Of a stretch of DNA of 64,000 bases, positions 57,386 through 64,000 are shown piece by piece (the first letter of the stretch is position 1; each line of letters starts with the position of its first letter). The notes under the pieces are model-generated. The model ran no database searches. It saw only the letters and a list, made by a program, of their open reading frames with translations, and was not told the DNA's origin. The DNA is taken from contig NZ_CP044522.1 in the NCBI RefSeq assembly GCF_016495405.1, forward strand, positions 2,108,001 to 2,172,000, written 5' to 3'. The position numbers and the translations under genes were made by a program. This stretch comes from Cobetia sp. cqz5-12 (GTDB lineage: Bacteria; Pseudomonadota; Gammaproteobacteria; Pseudomonadales; Halomonadaceae).

Positions 57386-59608
57386 ATGATGACTGCAGAC
57401 GCCCCATCCTCCCGACCTTCGGCTGCGCCTGACGCAACCTGGTCAAGTGATCAGCAGTGGTTGAGCCTGAGTGCCGATGGCATCCAGCTGCAGCTGGATC
57501 TCGCCGATGGCCTGCTCAAGCTGGCCCATTTCGGGCGTATTGTGCCGATCAACCCGGATCAGCACCGTCTGATGAGCGCTGCCGCCACGCCCCAGGCCAG
57601 TCTCGATCAGCTGCCGCCCAACACGCTGTTCAATGATGCCGGACTCGGCTTTGCCGGCTATCCCGCGCTGATCGGTGATCGCGAAGGTCGCGATTGGCTG
57701 ACGGCGATGCGCCTGAGCGATGTGGCTTGCTCGACGGATGCCACCGGCGCCCATGCGCGCCTGACGCTTCGCGACAGCCTCAGTGAGCTGGAAGTGCGGC
57801 TGGCGCTGACCATCACCCGCGAGGGCGTATTGCGTCAGCAGACGACCCTGACCAATCACTCACATGCGCCCTACCGACTCGAATGGCTGGCGGCTGCCTG
57901 CCTGCCGCTGCCTGTACGTTTCGAGGAATGTCTGAGCTTCGGGGGCCGCTGGGTGCAGGAATTCACCGAGACGCGTCATCGTCTCAGCGAAGGCACCTTC
58001 ACGCTCGAGAACCGTCGTGGGCGCAGCTCGCATCAACGCGTGCCGACGCTGATCACCGGTACGCCAGGCTTCAGCGAGCAGCGTGGCGAAGTCATCACCG
58101 CGCATCTGGCGTGGAGTGGCAACCATCGTACCCTGATCGAGCGCCAGTTCGATGGCAGCACCCAATTGCAGATTGGCGCCCTGCTGCTGCCCGGCGAGCA
58201 GATGCTGGCTGCCGGCGACAGCCTGACCACCCCGGAAGTGGTGATGGCGTGGTCGGATACGGGCATCAATGGCGCCAGCCAGCGCATGCATCGTACCCTG
58301 CGTGCCCGCCTTGACTGGCCGGTGGCTGACAAGCCACGTCCGGTACACGTCAACACCTGGGAAGCACTCTACTTCGATCACGATGCGACGCGACTCGAGG
58401 AGTTGGTCGTTGCCGCCGGTGAGGTGGGTGCCGAGCGTTTCGTGCTCGATGATGGCTGGTTCGTCGGCCGGGATGGCGAGCGCGCCGCCCTCGGCGACTG
58501 GTATCTGGATACCGGCAAATACCCGCAGGGGCTGGGGCCGCTGATCGAGTCCGTACATTCGCACGGCATGGAATTCGGCCTGTGGGTCGAGCCCGAGATG
58601 GTCAATCCGGACAGTGAACTCTTCCGCACTCATCCCGAGTGGATTCTTGGGCTGGAGGGTCGTGACCAGCCGCTGGGGCGCTATCAATGCGTGCTGGATC
58701 TGACCCGCCGCGAGGTCTGTGACTACCTGTTTGCACGCCTCGATGCACTGCTCAGTGAATACCCGATCCAGTATCTGAAATGGGACATGAATCGCGATCT
58801 GACCCACGCGGGCGGGCAGTCGGACGAAGGCCGCGGCAAACCTGCCGCCCATGCTCAGGTCAGCGCGCTCTACTCACTGCTCGCCCGTCTGCGAAAGGCG
58901 CATCCCGGCGTCGAGATCGAGAGCTGTGCCTCGGGTGGCGCGCGCACCGATCACGGCATTCTGCGGCACACCCATCGCGTCTGGACGTCCGACTGCAACG
59001 ACCCTCACGAGCGCACTCATATCCAGCGTGGTGCCAGTCGAGTATTGCCACCGGAGTTGCTGGGCGCGCATATCGGGCCAGAACACGCTCATACCACCTC
59101 GCGGCGCACGACGTTGGCCTTCCGCGCCTCCACGGCTCTCTTCGGGCATCTGGGGCTGGAGCTGGATGTCAGTCAGCTCGATCAGGCAGAGCGCAGCGAG
59201 CTGCGCGGCTGGATAGCGCGTTACAAGGCGCTGCGTGGCCTGCTGCACAACGGTGTCAGCTGGCGGCTGGATTGCCTGGATGACCACCAGCATGCCCATG
59301 GCGTAGTCAGTCAGGATGGCCAGCAGGCCCTTTTCAGCATCAGCCAGCTGGCCATGCCACGTCATGCCGTGCCTGCCGCCCAGCCGCTGACCGGCCTGCA
59401 AGCCGACACGGCCTACCGGCTAGAGCTGCTGGAATTGCCGGAGCACCCGGAGCGACGCATGAAGCAGCTACCCGCCTGGATCAGCCGACAACAGGCCGGC
59501 GAGCCGGTAGTCGTGTCAGGCGAATACCTGATGCGTGAAGGCCTTGCCCTGCCGGTGCTGGACCCCGACCAGGCGATCCTGATTCACCTTCAGGCGGTTG
59601 CGGCATGA
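57386..59608 (+). CDS. alpha-galactosidase, GH36
   Basis: A 740-residue cytoplasmic glycosidase with the size and layout of bacterial GH36 enzymes: N-terminal beta-supersandwich (about residues 1-320), catalytic barrel (~325-660) and C-terminal beta domain. Substrate pocket motifs include NTWEALYFDHD and LDDGWFVGRD; the nucleophile Asp467 is in LKWDMNRDL and the acid/base Asp536 in TSDCNDPHER. There is no signal peptide, so substrates such as melibiose, raffinose sugars or algal floridoside must first be imported. A second in-frame ATG follows at 57389. It is 59 bp after the lactonase gene. Confidence 0.95.
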   Translation: MMTADAPSSRPSAAPDATWSSDQQWLSLSADGIQLQLDLADGLLKLAHFGRIVPINPDQHRLMSAAATPQASLDQLPPNTLFNDAGLGFAGYPALIGDREGRDWLTAMRLSDVACSTDATGAHARLTLRDSLSELEVRLALTITREGVLRQQTTLTNHSHAPYRLEWLAAACLPLPVRFEECLSFGGRWVQEFTETRHRLSEGTFTLENRRGRSSHQRVPTLITGTPGFSEQRGEVITAHLAWSGNHRTLIERQFDGSTQLQIGALLLPGEQMLAAGDSLTTPEVVMAWSDTGINGASQRMHRTLRARLDWPVADKPRPVHVNTWEALYFDHDATRLEELVVAAGEVGAERFVLDDGWFVGRDGERAALGDWYLDTGKYPQGLGPLIESVHSHGMEFGLWVEPEMVNPDSELFRTHPEWILGLEGRDQPLGRYQCVLDLTRREVCDYLFARLDALLSEYPIQYLKWDMNRDLTHAGGQSDEGRGKPAAHAQVSALYSLLARLRKAHPGVEIESCASGGARTDHGILRHTHRVWTSDCNDPHERTHIQRGASRVLPPELLGAHIGPEHAHTTSRRTTLAFRASTALFGHLGLELDVSQLDQAERSELRGWIARYKALRGLLHNGVSWRLDCLDDHQHAHGVVSQDGQQALFSISQLAMPRHAVPAAQPLTGLQADTAYRLELLELPEHPERRMKQLPAWISRQQAGEPVVVSGEYLMREGLALPVLDPDQAILIHLQAVAA

Positions 59609-59678
59609 TATGTGTTGCGCAGGCCGTGATTGAGGGCATTCTGCTCGCCCCCCATTTTCAGTTTCAAGGATGAACCCC

Positions 59679-61667
59679 ATGCAGCTTGGCGTCTGTTACT
59701 ACCCGGAACACTGGCCACGTGATCGCTGGCCACAGGATGCTCGCGACATGATGGAAGCCGGCATTCGTATCGTGCGTATCGGTGAATTTGCCTGGAGTCG
59801 CCTGGAACCCAGCGCGGGTGACCTGCGCTTCGAGTGGCTGGATGAGGCCGTCGAGGTGCTGGCGGCGGCTGGTCTCAAGATCGTGATGGGCACTCCCACG
59901 GCGACACCGCCCAAGTGGCTGGTGGATGCCCACCCGGACATTCTGGCCGTCGATGAGAATGGCGACACGCGTGGCTATGGCTCGCGTCGTCATTACTGCT
60001 TCTCTTCGCCGACGTTTCGTACCTTGAGCGAGCGCATCGTGCGCCTGATGGGCGAACGCTACGCGCGCCATCCCGCGATCATCGCCTGGCAGACCGACAA
60101 CGAGTACGGCTGCCATGACACCATCCTCAGCTACTCCGCGGCCGCCCGCGCCCGCTTCCCCGCATGGCTCGAGGCGCGTTATGGCACGGTCGAGGCCCTC
60201 AACGAGGCCTGGGGCACGGTGTTCTGGAGCATGGAAGTCAGAGAGTTCTCCCAGGTCGAGGCGCCCGTCGGCACCGTGACCGAACCGCATCCGGCCATCG
60301 TGCTCGATTATCGACGCTTCTGCTCCGACATGGTGGTCGAATACAACCGCCTGCAGGTCGACACCCTGCGTGCCGCGGGCGTCAGCGGCGATATCGTGCA
60401 TAACTTCATGGGCCTGTTCACCGAATTCGATCACTTCGATGTTGCCAAGGACCTGGATATCGCCAGCTGGGACAGCTACCCGCTGGGCTTTCTGGAACGT
60501 GGCGCCCACGACGATGCCACCAAGGCCCATTATCGCCAGCAAGGTCATCCGGACTTTGCCGGCTTCCATCACGACCTCTACCGTGCCATGTGCAAGGGCC
60601 GCTGGTGGGTGATGGAGCAGCAGCCGGGTCCGGTCAACTGGGCGATCAGCAACGCCGCGCCCTTGCCCGGCATGGTGCGGCTATGGAGCCACGAAGCCTT
60701 TGCGCATGGCGCCGAAGTCGTCTCCTACTTCCGCTGGCGTCAGGCACCCTTCGCCCAGGAGCAGATGCACGCTGGCCTGCTGCGCCCGGATGGCTCGCCC
60801 GCCTCGGCATGGCCGGAGCTTTTGCAGGTGCGTGATGAGCTTCAAGTACTGGCAGAACATGACACGACGGCTGCCCAGCAGGCGTCCGTCGCCCTGATGT
60901 TCGATTACGCCTCCATCTGGGCCTGTCAGATCCAGCCCCACGCCGAGAACTTCAACCCGCTCGAGCTGTACCTGAGCTGGTACAGCGCACTGCGGCGACT
61001 CGGGTTGGATGTCGATATCGTCTCACCGCGCGATGCGCTCAGTGGCTATTCGTTGATCGTGCTGCCCTGTCAGGTGATCGCCGATGAAGCATTGGCAGCA
61101 CGCCTGAGCGCAGCAAGAGATTCCGGGAGCCGAGTGGTGATCGGTGCACGCTCCGGCTCGCGCACGCCGGAATTCCAGATCCCCGCGCAGCTGGCGCCCG
61201 GCGCGCTCAGCGAGCTTACAGGCGTCACGGTCGACCGCGTCGATGGCCTGCGTCCAGGCGCCGAGCCGGCCGTCACGCTGAGCAACGGCGCTCGCGGTCA
61301 CGCCCTGCGTTGGCGCGATCTGCTCGATCATCAGCGCACCAGTGCACAGGTGGTAACGCGCTTCGAGGATGGCGAACCCGCCATCCTGCAGCATCGCGAC
61401 GTCAGCTATCTGACCGCCTGGTTGAGTGAAGACAGTCTGGTGGCAATTCTGCAGGCGGAGTGTCAGACCTGCGGCATCACCACTCATGCCCTGCCCGACG
61501 GTGTACGCCTACGGCGGCGCGGGCCGCTTAGCTTCGCCTTCAACTATGCGCCCGAGCCGCGCTGGCTGCCCGAAGGCCTCGTCAATGACAGCGGGCTGCT
61601 GTCTGGTAGCCGGGTATTGGCCCCCGCTGACGTCTGTATCTGGTTCAGTGACGAAAAGCGCCCCTGA
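59679..61667 (+). CDS. beta-galactosidase, GH42
   Basis: A 662-residue cytoplasmic enzyme of the GH42 family hydrolysing beta-galactosides. The catalytic barrel starts with LGVCYYPEHWPRDRW; the acid/base is Glu142 in WQTDNEYGC and the nucleophile Glu313 in WVMEQQPGPVNW, with the spacing known for the family. A trimerisation domain (about residues 390-595) and small C-terminal domain follow. I chose the ATG at 59679 because AAGGA is 8 nt upstream; an ATG at 59670 overlaps that site. No signal peptide. It ends the galactoside operon before a strong terminator. Confidence 0.95.
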   Translation: MQLGVCYYPEHWPRDRWPQDARDMMEAGIRIVRIGEFAWSRLEPSAGDLRFEWLDEAVEVLAAAGLKIVMGTPTATPPKWLVDAHPDILAVDENGDTRGYGSRRHYCFSSPTFRTLSERIVRLMGERYARHPAIIAWQTDNEYGCHDTILSYSAAARARFPAWLEARYGTVEALNEAWGTVFWSMEVREFSQVEAPVGTVTEPHPAIVLDYRRFCSDMVVEYNRLQVDTLRAAGVSGDIVHNFMGLFTEFDHFDVAKDLDIASWDSYPLGFLERGAHDDATKAHYRQQGHPDFAGFHHDLYRAMCKGRWWVMEQQPGPVNWAISNAAPLPGMVRLWSHEAFAHGAEVVSYFRWRQAPFAQEQMHAGLLRPDGSPASAWPELLQVRDELQVLAEHDTTAAQQASVALMFDYASIWACQIQPHAENFNPLELYLSWYSALRRLGLDVDIVSPRDALSGYSLIVLPCQVIADEALAARLSAARDSGSRVVIGARSGSRTPEFQIPAQLAPGALSELTGVTVDRVDGLRPGAEPAVTLSNGARGHALRWRDLLDHQRTSAQVVTRFEDGEPAILQHRDVSYLTAWLSEDSLVAILQAECQTCGITTHALPDGVRLRRRGPLSFAFNYAPEPRWLPEGLVNDSGLLSGSRVLAPADVCIWFSDEKRP

Positions 61668-61769
61668 GTGCGGCGACTGCTGCCCACTCCTTCAACGCGA
61701 AAATCGACTTTGCTTGAATGCAGGACATCTCTCGGATTTCGCGACCGGCAGACTGTTCGATCACTTGCC

Positions 61770-61796
61770 GCGGCGCCTTCGGGCGCCGCTTTTTTT
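61770..61796 (+). terminator. terminator of the galactoside operon
   Basis: GCGGCGCC pairs with GGCGCCGC around a UUCG tetraloop and runs into seven T residues, 100 bp past the GH42 stop. It is a very strong intrinsic terminator. The following ~420 bp (61797-62215) is AT-rich, has no gene, and presumably contains the permease promoter; TATAAT at 61960-61965 is a possible -10 box. Confidence 0.92.
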
Positions 61797-62215
61797 GGAC
61801 TGCTTTTTTTAACTGATTTCTTGGACAACTATTCTGGGTACCCATGTCCCCTGCCCAGGCTTCATGAGTGACGACAACAGCGTGCTGACACAACTCCCTG
61901 CTTACCGGTCGACAGAGGTTGCTATTTCTTCGGAACAAAGCAGACACAAGGTAACGGTATATAATTCAATGTAGAACAACCTCTCTTTTCGCTGCGCAAG
62001 GCCAGATGGAGTTGGCCCTTGAGTGCTCGCTGACCGCACAGCGCTGCCACTTAAGGCGCATTGTTCTCATGTCAGACAATCTCTAGTGTGCTGGATGTCT
62101 CTGTATATAAGCCAACAAATAGCAAAAACAACAGGCCACGCACCTGTAGACAGGACAACCGTCGTCAATGGCAGACGACCCACGACTACGATAACGCCAA
62201 CTACGAGATACCCCC

Positions 62216-63604
62216 ATGAGTATTCTTGCCATTCTGATATCGCTCGGGCTGCTGATGTTCCTGGCCTACCGCGGTATCACCGTTCTCTTGCTTGCCCCTC
62301 TGATGGCCGCCCTCGCCGTCGTTCTGTCAGGAGATGCCGCCGCCCTGCTGCCCAGCTACACCGTGACCTTCATGAGTCAGCTGGGCGGCTATCTGGCCAA
62401 GTTCTTCCCGCTGTTCATCCTCGGTGCCCTGTTCGGCCAGTTGATGGCCGATTCCGGGGCCGCGCATGCCATCTCCGAAGGCCTGGTCAAACGCCTGGGA
62501 ACACGCCATGTGATCCTGACCGTGGTCCTGGCCTGTGCACTGCTCACCTATGGGGGCGTCTCGCTGTTCGTGGTCGCATTCGCGGTCTATCCGATTGGTG
62601 CCCAGCTCTTCCAGCGCACCGGCACACCCAAGCGACTGCTGCCCGCGGCCATCGCACTCGGCTCCTTCACCTTCACCATGACGGCACTCCCGGGTACGCC
62701 GGCCATCCAGAATGCCATCCCGATTCCCTACTTCCAGACCAACAGCTTTGCAGCGCCAGGCCTGGGCATCATCGCGGGCCTGATCATGCTGGGGCTGGGT
62801 ACCTGGTGGCTGAAAGGGCGTGCCAGCAAGGCTCAGGCACAGGGCGAAGGCTATGGGGTCCACAAGGATGAAGCGCTGGAGGAATCCCCGGCGCCCGCCG
62901 CACAGATGGGCATGATCACGGCGCTGATTCCGCTGGTGATGGTCATCGGCCTCAACGCCCTGCTGACCTACCTGGTTTTCCCGCGCATCGATTTTTCCTA
63001 CCTGAGCGAGGCCTATCCTGCGCTTGATCCGGCGGGTGCCACCGGCATGTGGTCGATCCTGATCGCGCTGGCCTTCGCCTCCACCTGGCTGGTCATCTCA
63101 CGCTGGAAGCAGTGGGCCGACCTGAAGACCACCGTCAACAATGGCTGCTTCGGCGCCATGCTGCCGGTCTTCAATACCGCCTCAGAGGTGGGATATGGCG
63201 CGGTGATCGCCAGCCTGGCCGGTTTCGCGCTGGTCAAGGAGGCGGTGCTCGGCCTCTATCCGACCAACCCGCTGATCTCGGAAGCGGTGGCGGTCAATGT
63301 GCTGGCCGGCATCACCGGCTCGTCATCCGGCGGCATGAGCATCGCGCTGTCAACATTGGGCGAGACCTACCGCGAGATGGCCATCAACGCCGGCATCGAC
63401 CTGGAACTGATGCACCGCGTGGCCGCACTGGCGGCAGGCAGCATGGACACCTTGCCGCACTCCGGCGCGGTCATCACCCTGCTGGCGATCTGCAAGCTGA
63501 CTCACCGCCAGTCCTACGGCCAGATGTTCATGATGACGGTAGCCTTCCCGATGCTGGCCCTGATTGCGGTCGTGACCCTGGGCAGCCTGGTCGGCAGCTT
63601 CTAA
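62216..63604 (+). CDS. GntP-family organic-acid/gluconate permease
   Basis: This 462-residue inner-membrane proton symporter has about twelve helices. Recognisable parts are LAYRGITVLLLAPLMA, KFFPLFILGALFGQLMADSGAAHAI, ALPGTPAIQNAIP and GITGSSSGGMSIAL, typical of the GntP group that includes gluconate and other hydroxy-acid importers. The ATG follows AGATACCCCC, a poor ribosome-binding site. It lies after the galactoside operon's terminator and has its own leader, so it is a separate transcription unit. Galactonate is a tempting substrate given the neighbours but unproven. Confidence 0.88.
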   Translation: MSILAILISLGLLMFLAYRGITVLLLAPLMAALAVVLSGDAAALLPSYTVTFMSQLGGYLAKFFPLFILGALFGQLMADSGAAHAISEGLVKRLGTRHVILTVVLACALLTYGGVSLFVVAFAVYPIGAQLFQRTGTPKRLLPAAIALGSFTFTMTALPGTPAIQNAIPIPYFQTNSFAAPGLGIIAGLIMLGLGTWWLKGRASKAQAQGEGYGVHKDEALEESPAPAAQMGMITALIPLVMVIGLNALLTYLVFPRIDFSYLSEAYPALDPAGATGMWSILIALAFASTWLVISRWKQWADLKTTVNNGCFGAMLPVFNTASEVGYGAVIASLAGFALVKEAVLGLYPTNPLISEAVAVNVLAGITGSSSGGMSIALSTLGETYREMAINAGIDLELMHRVAALAAGSMDTLPHSGAVITLLAICKLTHRQSYGQMFMMTVAFPMLALIAVVTLGSLVGSF

Positions 63605-63671
63605 GCCCTATCAGCGCCACAACTGCAGGAAGTATTCGAACATGAGTGGAGCAAGATGACGCCAGGCCAAC

Positions 63672-63735
63672 GACAAGAAGGTCAATGACAAGAAGGTCAA
63701 TGACAAGAAGACCACCCATTCGGGTGGCCTTCTTG
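63672..63735. repeat. 15-nt tandem repeat and terminator after the permease gene
   Basis: GACAAGAAGGTCAAT is present twice exactly (63672-63686, 63687-63701), followed by a partial third copy whose AAGAAG becomes the left arm of a hairpin (AAGAAGaCCACCC with GGGTGGcCTTCTT, 63705-63734). The repeat has thus grown out of, or into, the terminator stem. Confidence 0.8.
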
Positions 63736-63771
63736 TTGAGCAATCATGCTAGCCAACAACGCGCTGACATC

Positions 63772-64000
63772 TCAGTAGACGTGGTGAACCCGCTGCGGGT
63801 CCAGCGTCTCATGACGTGCCCGCGTCTTGATCCATAGCGTAAGGTCATCGCGGTCGGTGCCGGGATTCTCGGCGACCCACTCGACGATACGCGAGGCAAT
63901 GAATTCGGCATGAAACTCGTCGTCGAACTGCAGCAGCATCAGGTCCTCGCCCGCCTGGGAGATACGCAACAATACCTCGCTTGCCGGCAGTACATAGAGA
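63772..64000 (-). CDS. hypothetical protein, N-terminus outside the window
   Basis: The last ~75 residues of a minus-strand gene whose reading frame stays open to the window edge. The visible part reads QAGEDLMLLQFDDEFHAEFIASRIVEW, then DRDDLTLWIKTRARHETLDPQRVHHVY. I do not recognise the family. Acidic, probably helical and soluble. It is convergent with the permease gene. Confidence 0.6.
   Translation of the reverse strand, partial: LYVLPASEVLLRISQAGEDLMLLQFDDEFHAEFIASRIVEWVAENPGTDRDDLTLWIKTRARHETLDPQRVHHVY

Overview
The window is a GC-rich (roughly 60% or more) gammaproteobacterial chromosome segment, most likely from a marine or halophilic member of the Halomonadaceae (Halomonas/Cobetia-like). 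This placement is an inference from the ectABC ectoine genes, whose EctA and EctC read like halomonad proteins, and from the TAXI-TRAP transporter, the cysI-DUF934 pair, the DUF2970 and DUF3833 proteins and several c-di-GMP proteins. I saw no rRNA, tRNA, CRISPR array, prophage or intact insertion sequence.

Layout. 0.3-12.7 kb: beta-carbonic anhydrase, glutathione reductase, a TAXI-type TRAP transporter (binding protein plus fused permease), a PIN-PhoH ATPase, a KfrA-like coiled-coil DNA-binding protein divergent from a tyrosine recombinase, and SufE. 12.8-14.0 kb: a RES/Xre toxin-antitoxin pair. 14.0-21.0 kb: a zinc-homeostasis island on the minus strand (zur, a dihydroorotase, znuA, znuC, znuB, hisI, yidD) with a divergent DUF1826 gene. 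Two sites resembling Zur boxes lie in it. 21.0-24.6 kb: a three-gene set of an ATP-grasp glutamate-ligase-like protein, an inactive transglutaminase with a 7TM domain, and a retropepsin-like lipoprotein. 24.6-25.7 kb: gene-poor. 25.7-28.3 kb: DUF3833 lipoprotein and a GAF protein with degenerate GGDEF/EAL domains. 28.6-31.3 kb: ectoine synthesis, with unusually wide gaps holding hairpins. 31.6-34.4 kb: a membrane diguanylate cyclase and NfuA. 34.7-40.1 kb: MetH and a MATE exporter. 40.3-44.2 kb: a sugar-type periplasmic binding protein followed by a PAS-GGDEF-EAL membrane protein, probably a ligand-sensing c-di-GMP module. 44.5-46.7 kb: sulfite reductase and DUF934. 46.9-51.3 kb: small proteins and a Cache protein with a degenerate HD-GYP domain.

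51.6-61.7 kb is a galactoside catabolic cluster: a GntR regulator, galactonate dehydratase, an SDR (probable galactose 1-dehydrogenase), KDGal kinase, KDPGal aldolase, a lactonase, GH36 alpha-galactosidase and GH42 beta-galactosidase. Together they would take alpha- and beta-galactosides to pyruvate and glyceraldehyde-3-phosphate by the oxidative De Ley-Doudoroff route. A GntP-family permease follows, and a truncated minus-strand gene ends the window.

A recurring non-coding feature is a degenerate tandem duplication with a 15-nt unit, found in at least eight intergenic places and often just after a stop codon.
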